DNA from: Methanolapillus ohkumae | GTDB lineage: Archaea; Halobacteriota; Methanosarcinia; Methanosarcinales; Methanosarcinaceae | Assembly: GCF_032594355.1 (NCBI RefSeq) | Contig: NZ_CP131061.1 | Coordinates: forward strand, 1,831,113 to 1,895,112 | Direction of reading: 5' to 3' | DNA length: 64,000 bases | Shown: positions 16,159 to 24,712 of the stretch, in pieces | How the letters are laid out: each line of letters begins with the position of its first letter | Numbering within the stretch: the stretch's first letter is position 1 | Position numbers and translations under genes: made by a program | The notes under the pieces: model-generated | What the model was told of the DNA's origin: nothing | Seen by the model: only the letters and a program-made list of their open reading frames with translations | Database searches by the model: none

Positions 16159-16636
16159 ACAAATTGATTTCCTTTTTTATTTTTCTTTTTTGTTTGTTTT
16201 GTTTCTTTTTTGTTCTGTTTCTTATTGCTTGTTTGTTTTGATTCCTTTTTGTTCTGTTTCTTATTTTGCTTTTGTTTGATTGCGTCGCACGCACTATGAC
16301 GACAATTCGTTTTAAAAAATTGACAAAACAATCCTCCGTTTTTTGATTTTTTCAAAATTTAAAATTTACTGCAATCTGTTTACAATTATTTGGTTTTATA
16401 TCTGATTTTTGTCTGATTTTTGTCTGATTTGATGTTTGCTGCATTTTTTGTCTGATTTTTGTCTGATTTGATGTTTGCTTCATTTTATTACCGTTGTTTG
16501 ACCGCTGTCGGTCATTTTACCTTAGCCTTGTGTTTTTGGATGTATATTAAAATATTAATAATTATAATATAATTTATATATTTAAAATGTAATTTATTGT
16601 TGGTTCTTTAACCAAATAAAAATAAGGAGCATGAAA
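16159..16636. repeat. T-rich repetitive spacer
   Basis: No gene. 16165-16270 repeats TTTTTGTTCTGTTTCTTATT. 16395-16490 repeats TCTGATTTTTG and GATTTGATGTTTGCT. A TATA-rich stretch (16545-16595, several AATATAATTTATATA-like motifs) is the likely promoter of the DUF1254 gene, whose ribosome site AAGGAG is at 16624-16629. Confidence 0.55.
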
Positions 16637-18049
16637 ATGAACCCGTTCTTGAAATTATTACCTGAAATGATGACCTGGCCTTTTGGAAACAAAAAGGATG
16701 AGGACCCGAAAACCCCTGCCTCTTCCACCGATGATGAAATTTTTTACCAGCGCGCTGTCCAAACCGCTATTTGGTCTCTGCCGGTCGTGAATTCCATTTC
16801 CACTTACCAAAGCCTCAACAGCCTCGGCGCCAAATACAACGACGTGATTTATTTTTCAAAACCGATGGACTCCCGCCATCTGTTTTTAACACCCAACAAC
16901 CAAACCCCATACACTCTTTCCTTTATTGATTTGAGATACGGTCCGATTGTTGTGGAAATTCCCCCGGCGAATGATAAAGTGTCTCTTTTCGGAAGTTTTA
17001 ACGATACCTGGTCCCAGCCCATCGAAGATTTCGGACCGGCCGGCGCCGACCAAGGCAATGGCGGAAAATATCTCTTACTGCCTCCCGATTTTTCCGGAAA
17101 AATTTGCGAAGGCGGATACATTATCCGTCAATCCAACACCTACTTTGTCACACTTGGCGGCCGTCCTATCATCAGCAAAATGGGAACGGCCGAAGATGTC
17201 GTCGCCGTCAGCAAAAAAGTTAAAATTTATCCGGTATCACAATCCGGAAAGCCCGCGCCAAACACCTACATTGACGCCTATCCGAAATCCTGGAATGCTT
17301 TGACAGATTACGATTTATCCTACTTTAAAAAATTGTCCGACTTCGTCAACCTGGAATTTTTGCAAGAAAGAGATGCTGCAATGATTGGAATGCTGGCAGC
17401 CATCGGAATTGAAAAAGGAAAAAAATTCAGTCCGGATCCCAAACAAATCCAACTCTTTGAAAAAGCAATTCATACCGCCTATGCTTTCATGAACAACTAC
17501 TTCATCACCCTCGGAAAAGGATATGAAAAATATTGGGCGGACCGGCAATGGGGTTTTGTTCATTTCACCGAAAAAGAAAATTTTACCTTCGTGGTGGATA
17601 ACAAAATGCTCCTGGACGAACGCTCCGGAGGCTTTACTTTTTGGGCCGTCTCCATTCCGAAAAAATTGGGAGCGACTTCATACATGCTCGGCCTCCGAGA
17701 CAAAGATGGAAAAGTTTTCGACCCGAAAAAAACATACCGGCTGACCGTCCCTGCGGACGTTCCCGTCCGCGATTTTTGGTCGGTTGTTGTCTACAGCATG
17801 AAAACAAAATCTTTTGTCCCAAATCCCTTAGAACGCGTCGGGTTGTCCTCTTATGACAAATCCAAACTCGCGGTCAACCCGGACAAAACCATTGACATTT
17901 ATATGAGTGCAAAGGCCCCCGAAGGCAAAGAATCCAACTGGATTCCAACCAAGGGAGAAGATTTCTTTTTAATATTCCGGCTCTATGGGCCCGAAAAACC
18001 ATTCTTTGACAAAACCTGGAAATTAGCCGATGTTGAAGAAATGAAATAA
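16637..18049 (+). CDS. DUF1254/DUF1214 domain protein
   Basis: About 470 residues. The N-terminal DUF1254 part has FYQRAVQTAIWSLPVVNSIS and the conserved TPNNQTPYTLSFIDLR; the C-terminal DUF1214 part has DKMLLDERSGGFTFW-like sequence and TYRLTVPADVPVRDFWSVVV. The family is common in bacteria and functionally unassigned, so transfer from bacteria is plausible. ATG 16637 is preferred to ATG 16631 because AAGGAG is then seven bases away. There is no obvious signal peptide. The next gene starts 46 bases after the stop with its own ribosome site, so the two probably form an operon. Stop is TAA. Confidence 0.8.
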   Translation: MNPFLKLLPEMMTWPFGNKKDEDPKTPASSTDDEIFYQRAVQTAIWSLPVVNSISTYQSLNSLGAKYNDVIYFSKPMDSRHLFLTPNNQTPYTLSFIDLRYGPIVVEIPPANDKVSLFGSFNDTWSQPIEDFGPAGADQGNGGKYLLLPPDFSGKICEGGYIIRQSNTYFVTLGGRPIISKMGTAEDVVAVSKKVKIYPVSQSGKPAPNTYIDAYPKSWNALTDYDLSYFKKLSDFVNLEFLQERDAAMIGMLAAIGIEKGKKFSPDPKQIQLFEKAIHTAYAFMNNYFITLGKGYEKYWADRQWGFVHFTEKENFTFVVDNKMLLDERSGGFTFWAVSIPKKLGATSYMLGLRDKDGKVFDPKKTYRLTVPADVPVRDFWSVVVYSMKTKSFVPNPLERVGLSSYDKSKLAVNPDKTIDIYMSAKAPEGKESNWIPTKGEDFFLIFRLYGPEKPFFDKTWKLADVEEMK

Positions 18050-18095
18050 AACCCGAATCCTTTTTTGGATAATATAAAATTTGTGAGGAAATATC

Positions 18096-19787
18096 ATGAA
18101 ACAGAAAAAATTCTCTATGCTGCCTACCGCATCTGTTCTTTTAGTCAGCGGCGGAAATACCCAAAAAGAAAGTAAAACCGAAATCACCCATAACCAAACT
18201 TCCAATAAACAAGCTCCCAATAACCAAACTTCCAATAAACAAGCTCCCAATAAACAAGCTCCTAATCTTTTCTTGGCCGGAGAAAAATATGCGATGACGC
18301 ACTTTGACCCCGGTCAAAGCGACGCATTCGCGCACAATGTCCCCCGCGGCACTTTTAAAATTGATTTGCGAAAATTTCCGCGCATTGCCGGCGGACCGGT
18401 CAATTTTATGCAAATGATCTCCACCGACCCGAAATATATGTGGTCGACCTCAACCGGCGGCATTTCCTATGTGGACGTATCCAATGACGGATGGAAACCG
18501 GTCGCTCAAATCAACACCCCCAATTTAAAAGTTATTCCTCCGGAAGTTTTGGATAAAGGACTCGGCCAAGAAATCCGAAATATTAAGCAAGCGGAAAATA
18601 TTGTTTTAAAAGATTGGGGCGTTAACTGGTCCCGTTTGGCCAACAATGTTTACATGTTTGTGGACAAGACCAACGTTTTGTATGCGAACGCTCAGCCATC
18701 GCATGTTCATGCGTACGGGCTCAAAGATCCGAAAAATCCGGCTGCCGGAATCCAAATCTTACGAACGCTCGACTTTTCGGAAACATTAAAAAAGGTTGCT
18801 AAAGGCGTGAACAATCCGTCTTTGCAAAAATATGGCGCGCCGATTATCGGGCTTTCGATGACTTATGACGGTCAAATCATTATCTTATCGCCGTTTTCAG
18901 TGTCCATCATTGACCGAGAATTTAAAAATAAGCCGCAAACCATCGAATTACCCAAAGACGAATTTGTTTCCAATTCCGTCTGTGTGGATGAAAAAAACGC
19001 CATTTATGTTGCCAGCGATAAGATGATGCGCAAAATTGTCTGGACCGGCAAAAAATTGTCGGTCGATGAAGCCGATGGCGCCTGGGCGTCGCCTTATGAT
19101 TTTGGGGAAGAACCGCCCAGCGTCAAATTCGGAACCGGAACCGGTTCAACCCCGACACTCATGGGTTTTGGGGACGATCCCGACAAATTGGTGGTCATTA
19201 CGGATGGTGCCAACCGCATGAACTTGGTTGCTTTTTGGCGGGATGAAATTCCGGCCGATTTTAAACAGCAGCCAAAAACAAAATCCCGCCGTATCGCCGG
19301 ACAAATCGGAATCACATGCGGACTTGTGCCTTTGCCGAAATTCATTCAAAGCGAACAATCCGTTGTGGTTGACGGCTACGGCGCGTTTGTGGTCAACAAT
19401 ATCCGAGACGAAGGACACGAAGACAAACTGGTTGACGTCTTAGCCGGAGGTCCTGTGTTCACGCCGCCGATCGGAGTTGAGCGCTGCGAATGGGATCCGA
19501 AAACACACAGCTGGAAATCGGTGTGGACGCGGGACGATGTGGTTGGAACCAGCATGGTTCCGTCCATGAGCATCCCCTCAAAAATCGTATTGGTAAACGG
19601 CTATACGCTTGGAGATGGATGGGAATTGACCGGAATGGATTGGAATACCGGAGAAACAGTCACACGAATCATTTTCGGACAAGACAATCTTGGAAACGGC
19701 GCTTACGCGCTCATTCAATTCCTTCCCAACGGCGATCTTCTATTTAACAGCATCGGCGGACCCGTTCGTGTCTCGTTCAAAAAATAA
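18096..19787 (+). CDS. Beta-propeller-like protein in operon with DUF1254
   Basis: A 563-residue protein. The N-terminus (KFSMLPTASVLLVSGG) is a weak signal-like segment, followed by NQTSNKQAPN decapeptide repeats from a 30-bp unit. The body shows repeated blade-like strands with aromatic-Asp turns (STSTGGISYVDVSNDGW, GLSMTYDGQIIILSP, CVDEKNAIYVASDKM, VVITDGANRMNLVAFW, NGDLLFNSIGG), suggesting a beta-propeller of the SMP-30/NHL type. No catalytic set can be named. GTGAGGAAAT precedes the ATG. The neighbour suggests a shared, unknown job with the DUF1254 protein. The stop sits in a TAAA microsatellite that gives several further stops. Confidence 0.65.
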   Translation: MKQKKFSMLPTASVLLVSGGNTQKESKTEITHNQTSNKQAPNNQTSNKQAPNKQAPNLFLAGEKYAMTHFDPGQSDAFAHNVPRGTFKIDLRKFPRIAGGPVNFMQMISTDPKYMWSTSTGGISYVDVSNDGWKPVAQINTPNLKVIPPEVLDKGLGQEIRNIKQAENIVLKDWGVNWSRLANNVYMFVDKTNVLYANAQPSHVHAYGLKDPKNPAAGIQILRTLDFSETLKKVAKGVNNPSLQKYGAPIIGLSMTYDGQIIILSPFSVSIIDREFKNKPQTIELPKDEFVSNSVCVDEKNAIYVASDKMMRKIVWTGKKLSVDEADGAWASPYDFGEEPPSVKFGTGTGSTPTLMGFGDDPDKLVVITDGANRMNLVAFWRDEIPADFKQQPKTKSRRIAGQIGITCGLVPLPKFIQSEQSVVVDGYGAFVVNNIRDEGHEDKLVDVLAGGPVFTPPIGVERCEWDPKTHSWKSVWTRDDVVGTSMVPSMSIPSKIVLVNGYTLGDGWELTGMDWNTGETVTRIIFGQDNLGNGAYALIQFLPNGDLLFNSIGGPVRVSFKK

Positions 19788-19815
19788 ATAAATAAATAAA
19801 TAAATAAACTTGCAT

Positions 19816-19848
19816 ACACCGAACCGGTTTTACCGGCCGGTGTTTTCA
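19816..19848 (+). terminator. Terminator after the DUF1254/beta-propeller pair
   Basis: ACACCG...CCGG, loop TTTTA, CCGG...CGGTGT, followed by TTTT. It lies about 30 bases after the stop. Confidence 0.7.
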
Positions 19849-20121
19849 TTTTTAAGATCTTTTTTTGATGTTTTTTATTTTGCTTTTTTTGTTGTTATTT
19901 CTTTTGTTGTTATTTTTTTTGTTGTTATTTCTTTTATTGTTATTTTTTTGTTGTATTTTTTTATTTCTCTTAAATTTTTTCATTATTTCTTCGTCATTGC
20001 TTGTTTATTTTATTTTCAGCATTCGACAATGTCCATAAAAAGCGAAAATTGATTAAGTTATAAAATCGTTGTTCATTTGATTGTTAAATTATTGTGCTCA
20101 ACAGCAAGAGAGGGATGTGTT
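19849..20121. other. T-rich spacer
   Basis: Long T-rich tract with repeated TTGTTGTTATTTCTTT units to about 20000; no gene seen. The region just before 20122 holds the GAGAGG ribosome site of the DUF169 gene. Confidence 0.5.
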
Positions 20122-20850
20122 GTGGATAAAATCGAATTGGAAAATGAGTTAAATATGTCCGGAAAAACCGTTTCCGTTATTTTGACAAACGAATGCCACC
20201 CGGAATACGGAAACCCAATGCCGGGTTGCGTTTTAAATTCCATAAACGATGTTTTTTTGGGGAAAACAATTATTTTTTCCGACGAAACAAAAGGTTGCCC
20301 GGGTTTTAAAACGGGATTTGGATTTCGTGACGGAATTCCGGACATCAAAGGTGGATTTGGCTATTTCCTGACTTGCGGCCGGGGAGAAGGATATCCGCCG
20401 GGTGAACGTATAAAATCATCTATTGATGTTGCGGAAAAACTGCTTCAGGAACAGCCACAAAACGTATTGGCCGGCCATAAATACATTGTCTTAAAACCGT
20501 ACGAACCAAAAGATGACGCTGCAATCGTTTTGTTTTTGGTCAATCCGGACCAGTTGTCTGCGCTTGTCCATTTGTTCAACTACAGAAAACCGGATTACGA
20601 CAACGTAATCGCACCAATGACATCCGGATGCGCCTCCGTATTTCGAATTCCACTCGGCGAAGCTCAAAAAGAAAAACCGCGCGCAGTAATTGGAAACATT
20701 GATGTTTTTTCAAGACCGCATTTTCCCAAAGACACATTTTTTTTTGCGGTGCCGGCAAATTCTTTTAAAGAAATGCTTTTCGATGCCGATGAAAGTTTTT
20801 TAATTTCTCCCATTTGGAATAAAGTGCGGGAAAGAGTGCATCACAAGTAA
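20122..20850 (+). CDS. DUF169 family protein
   Basis: About 242 residues. Recognised from PVAVILTNEC-like KTVSVILTNECHPEYG, GYFLTCGRGEGYPPGER, the late segment QLSALVHLFNYRKPDYDNVI and PMTSGCASVFRIPL, the pattern of DUF169 in methanogens and anaerobes. Conserved Cys residues in these blocks hint at metal or thiol chemistry, but the function is unknown. GTG 20122 is chosen as start because GAGAGG lies eight bases upstream and the product begins like relatives; TTG 20077 would add 15 residues without a ribosome site. It stands alone. Stop is TAA. Confidence 0.75.
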   Translation: MDKIELENELNMSGKTVSVILTNECHPEYGNPMPGCVLNSINDVFLGKTIIFSDETKGCPGFKTGFGFRDGIPDIKGGFGYFLTCGRGEGYPPGERIKSSIDVAEKLLQEQPQNVLAGHKYIVLKPYEPKDDAAIVLFLVNPDQLSALVHLFNYRKPDYDNVIAPMTSGCASVFRIPLGEAQKEKPRAVIGNIDVFSRPHFPKDTFFFAVPANSFKEMLFDADESFLISPIWNKVRERVHHK

Positions 20851-20938
20851 AAACACTCATGAAATAAGAAAAACAAGTATGAAATAAAGAGAAAAGGATT
20901 GTGATTAAAAAAGAGGGATTGAAAGAATTTGAAAAAAA

Positions 20939-21997
20939 TTATTTCATTATTTTTCCAATCGCTGTGAACCGCTGGTTGTCTTCAAGGCCGGCAAATAAGA
21001 ACTGGTCGCCTTTACCGTACGCCACTTTTTTGGAACTGGTCACGTGCAAAATGCAAGATTCTCCCGCACCGATTTTTTCTTTTTCCACACCGCCTGCAAT
21101 AATTTTTTTGACACGCACCGGCTCGGACTGCAATCCCACAAACATGTGGATGACATCTTCTAATTCAATGCCGGCTTTTGCGAATTTGGATAATTGGCAT
21201 TCAATTTCAAATTCGGTCGCAACAATTTCTTCATTGGATAGCAAATACCCGCGGTCAAGTTCCCGTTCCAAAAGACCTTTGAGGGCAAGACCAACCCGCG
21301 CGCCTGTTTTTGCTTCTTTGACATCAATGTCATGTGTTTGAATGGAACGAATGTCCACTTTTTTGTCCGGCGGGAAAAGCCCAATTTTGTCGTGCGTGTG
21401 AATCGTTCCTTGAAGAACTTTCCCCAAAACAACGATTCCGATTCCGGTAACATTGAAAAAATGATCGATAACAACGCGTGGCGGAAGATTGTCTTTTAAT
21501 TTTTGTTCCGGTTCAATTTGGTCGGCGATGTTGTGAATTTTATTTTTGAGTTCTTCTAATCCTTCAAATGGATTTGCGGCGTCTTTGTTGGTGTTGAGCG
21601 CCAAAATTTCCCAATTTTCAAGAACCGTTCCGACGGTCATTTTTTTAAGCTTTTGAGAAAATGCTTCAATTTCCATCGGATAGCTGGTATCCGCTTTGGT
21701 AATCACGATAACGCCGTGTTTCATCCCCAGCAAATCCAGCGCAATGACACATTCTCCCATATGTGGTGTCACGCCGCCCGGTGTCACACACAAAAGAGCC
21801 ATATCCGCCAAATTCAGCGCGGACATAATGGATTTGATGGATTTTGGATAGGATTTGGCATCCACGTAAACATATTTTCGTTCGTGGCGATCGTCGTCAT
21901 AAAGCGTGATGTCAGAGTCCGTTCCCTTTTTCCCGAGTTTGGATGCGAGCGACGTGCGTCCGGATTTTTCATCGCCGATAATTGCAATATTGGTCAT
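20939..21997 (-). CDS. SelB/EF-Tu-like GTPase of the Methanosarcina type
   Basis: A 352-residue protein with a degenerate GTPase domain followed by EF-Tu-like domains 2 and 3. The P-loop is GDEKSGRTSLASKLG in place of the usual GHVDHGKTT, and the switch II region reads VDAKSYPKS instead of DTPGH. ITKADT replaces NKxD. A related M. mazei protein has been characterised as a SelB-like GTPase that binds Cys-tRNA. The missing switch residues suggest altered GTP hydrolysis. Selenocysteine use is not indicated in the window. It stands alone on the minus strand. Stop is TAA. Confidence 0.8.
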   Translation of the reverse strand: MTNIAIIGDEKSGRTSLASKLGKKGTDSDITLYDDDRHERKYVYVDAKSYPKSIKSIMSALNLADMALLCVTPGGVTPHMGECVIALDLLGMKHGVIVITKADTSYPMEIEAFSQKLKKMTVGTVLENWEILALNTNKDAANPFEGLEELKNKIHNIADQIEPEQKLKDNLPPRVVIDHFFNVTGIGIVVLGKVLQGTIHTHDKIGLFPPDKKVDIRSIQTHDIDVKEAKTGARVGLALKGLLERELDRGYLLSNEEIVATEFEIECQLSKFAKAGIELEDVIHMFVGLQSEPVRVKKIIAGGVEKEKIGAGESCILHVTSSKKVAYGKGDQFLFAGLEDNQRFTAIGKIMK

Positions 21998-22377
21998 AAA
22001 ATCATCATCCTGAATTGTTATTTAGATTAAATAAAGTCTTGAATCGCTGAATTAAATCGGTTTTCAGATATATGAATTTGTTCAACAAAATGAAATGAAA
22101 ATGAAAAATAATGAATAAATTGATGAATAAATTGATGAAAGTTTTTTAAATAAATAAAAATAAATAGAAGATTATAAATTATTTATTAATAAATATATAA
22201 TTAATTAATATAATTGAATAGATATTAATATAACAACAAAATTAAAAAAAGCATTGGGAAGAAATGAGGTTGAAGAAAACCATGATTTAAAAAGTAAATA
22301 AATTTTTATGGTTTTGTTTTGTTAATTGATTCGTTCTTAATAGAACATTATTATTTCATTGAGAAAAGGGAAATAGT
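21998..22377. other. AT-rich divergent spacer
   Basis: No gene. Bases 22100-22240 are nearly pure A/T with repeated AATAAATTGATG units. It separates the SelB-like gene from the plus-strand GLUG gene, whose ribosome site AGGGA is at 22366-22370. Confidence 0.5.
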
Positions 22378-23847
22378 ATGAGTCATACACAAAAACAATC
22401 AACCCCCAAAAAACAACCGATATTTCATTTTTTAATTACTTCCGTTCTTCTTTTGAGTTTTTTATTGGCTGTTGCCGGCATTGCGACCGCCACCGGCAGT
22501 TGGAGTGATGAAACTAATCGGGATACGGCGTGGGCGGATGGAGCAATTTCCACTCCGTTCCAACTTGCTCAATTTGCGTATCTGGTTAACAATAATGCTT
22601 ATTCCGGATCCGGAAACGTCTATTTGGAAGACAATATTGATTTGAATGGTCATGAATGGGTTCCCATCGGAATTATCATGCAGGATTCAACGATGTTTTT
22701 CTACGACGGTATTTTTGACGGAAACGGATTTACGGTCAGTAACATGTCCATCACGGATTTCCCAACCGAAGATCCATCGAATATTTTTGTATTTGGTTTA
22801 TTCGGCTACAGCGAAGCGGAAATTAAAAATCTGATTGTCTCCGGATCCATTGAGTTTAATGGCGGTTCCATGAACAATATGATTGGCGGAATCATCGGTG
22901 ATTCCGCCGGAAGCATAACAAACTGTACCAGCAATGTTAATATTTTGGTCAACTCCATCAGTTTCACCGGAGGATGGATTGGCGGAATTGCCGGCATCAA
23001 CGAAAACGAGATCACCTGGTGTACAAATAACGGAGACCTTGATATTGATGCAGGAAGTACGGTCGGTGTTGCCGGAATTTGTGGAGCAAATGTCGGCCGC
23101 GTTGACCGCTGTGTCAATAATGGTAATTTGACCAGTCCGACCCAATGGTATATTGGAGGAATTGTTGAAGAAATGTGGAGTGAGTTTGGAATTGTCCCTT
23201 CCGTTACAAATTGTTACAATACCGGAAAAATCGGTCCCGTTGATGTCATCGCCGGCAGTGGTATTGCCGGCATGATTTTTGAAGGCAATATTGAAAACTG
23301 TTATAGTGTCGGAGAATCCGCCGGACAAAATAATGGCGGACTCGTCGGAAATCTGACATTGGACGGAACCGTAACAAACTGTTACTTCTTGGATTCCTCC
23401 AGCGATTACGGAGTTGTTTTAATTGTCAATGACAAAACTTCGGAAAATCCCACTCAGGATCAGGGAATCAAAAAAACAGACGCACAAATGAGGTCATCCG
23501 GATTTGTATCTGAACTCAATGGCGCAGACCGTGCGTTTATATTTAATTCGGAAGGCTATCCGGTATTAAACAGAGATTCAAATGACTCGGAACAAAATCC
23601 AGGTGGCAGCGGCGGAATCGGACAGGCAACCATTCGGGAAAAAGAACCGGTTTTACCAACCGACCCCGAACCGGAAAACAACACAACAAATAGCAGCAGC
23701 CAAAACAATTCATCTGTGCCGCCTGTTGAGGAAGAAGATGAAAATAAAAAACCGAATTGGATTTTTTGGATTTTGTTGCTGATTTTCATAATTCTGTTGA
23801 TTGTCGCCGGCCGGTATGCGTACAAAAAATATAATCAAAAAACGTAA
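22378..23847 (+). CDS. GLUG-repeat surface protein with C-terminal membrane anchor
   Basis: A 489-residue secreted protein. A long N-region precedes a hydrophobic signal segment (ITSVLLLSFLLAVAGIATA). The body has GLUG-like units such as GGIIGDSAGSITNCTSNVNI, GGLVGNLTLDGTVTNCYFLD. A Pro/Asn/Ser-rich linker (about 415-455) leads to a single transmembrane helix (WIFWILLLIFIILLIVAG) and a basic tail (RYAYKKYNQKT). It has no PGF-CTERM motif, so it is anchored by the helix. Probable adhesin (inference). AGGGA precedes the ATG. Stop is TAA. Confidence 0.82.
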   Translation: MSHTQKQSTPKKQPIFHFLITSVLLLSFLLAVAGIATATGSWSDETNRDTAWADGAISTPFQLAQFAYLVNNNAYSGSGNVYLEDNIDLNGHEWVPIGIIMQDSTMFFYDGIFDGNGFTVSNMSITDFPTEDPSNIFVFGLFGYSEAEIKNLIVSGSIEFNGGSMNNMIGGIIGDSAGSITNCTSNVNILVNSISFTGGWIGGIAGINENEITWCTNNGDLDIDAGSTVGVAGICGANVGRVDRCVNNGNLTSPTQWYIGGIVEEMWSEFGIVPSVTNCYNTGKIGPVDVIAGSGIAGMIFEGNIENCYSVGESAGQNNGGLVGNLTLDGTVTNCYFLDSSSDYGVVLIVNDKTSENPTQDQGIKKTDAQMRSSGFVSELNGADRAFIFNSEGYPVLNRDSNDSEQNPGGSGGIGQATIREKEPVLPTDPEPENNTTNSSSQNNSSVPPVEEEDENKKPNWIFWILLLIFIILLIVAGRYAYKKYNQKT

Positions 23848-23977
23848 GTGGTCAGCAAATAATAAACAAAAAAGATCAGCAAATAATAAACAAAAAAGAT
23901 CAACAAGATACGATTAAATCGAACAAAAACAATGCGGTAAAGAAATTTTCTTAAAATTTTAAAATCTCTTTGCCGCT

Positions 23978-24625
23978 TTATTTGAACATTTTTCTCATAA
24001 TAATTCCGGTACCGGATTTTTTTTGCCGCCCGCTGCTTTTTTCAATCATTTGCGGTTCTGCATTCGCATCCGCTTTCGATTTCATCTCCGCCCCGGTTTT
24101 CAAATTTACTTCCGTTCCGGTTTTTAAATTTAAATTCGGAAAAAAACCGTCGATTTTGCCGATTTCAACAAATCCTTCCTTCTGATACATATTGTACGCA
24201 TTTTCCCAGTCGCTGTTGACGATTAAGATGGAACTGAAAATATCATATTCAAATTGGAGCGCCTCCAATAATTTCAAAAAAAGTTTCTTGCCGATTTTTT
24301 CGCCGCGAACATCGGGATAAACCGCAACAGATGAAATGTAAATTTCATTTCCATCCGGTTTGTGCGTGTCTCGAATGGAGTGGTTGATGCTGAAATTGGA
24401 ATACGGAATATCCGGCGAATAATTCCAAAGCTCGGATGAAATGTAGCCGACGACCCGCCCATTCATTTCAGCGAGCAAAAACCCATCGGAGAAGACGGAA
24501 ATACGAGCCAAAAATACATCCTACGACTCGATTATTTCCGGATGAAAGGAATACTTTTCAATATCCATAACGGCATTAATGTCATCCAGACAGGCTTTTC
24601 GAATAATTACAGAACTGTTTTTCAT
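23978..24625 (-). CDS. GNAT N-acetyltransferase with an in-frame TAG (candidate pyrrolysine protein)
   Basis: Reading from ATG 24625 gives 215 codons with TAG as codon 35 (24521-24523). The N-terminal part MKNSSVIIRKACLDDINAVM is a canonical GNAT beta1-alpha1 start (IRKA..DD...), and translation in the same frame after TAG continues as DVFLARISVFSDGFLLAEMN, then the acetyl-CoA motif A VAVYPDVRGEKIGKKL (about 100-115). Without read-through the product would lack beta1-alpha1. The C-terminus (about 165-215) is a low-complexity KTGTEVNLKTGAE tail. The family acetylates amines, often a protein N-terminus; the substrate is unknown. AAGGGATGG lies about 12 bases before the ATG. It follows rtcB by 87 bases on the same strand. 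Alternatives: nonsense-mutated pseudogene, or initiation at TTG 24511. Stop is TAA. Confidence 0.75.
24521..24523 (-). other. In-frame amber codon in the GNAT gene
   Basis: TAG as codon 35, in the context GAG TCG TAG GAT GTA. The organism encodes tRNA-Pyl and PylS in this window, so the codon can be read as pyrrolysine. A single change from AAG (Lys) would create it. Confidence 0.75.
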
Positions 24626-24712
24626 AAAATATTAACCATCCCTTCTGAATCAATCGTTCTTGGGTTTTATTTTGGGTTTTATTTTTATTTTGGGTTTTTC
24701 GGGCTTTATTTT

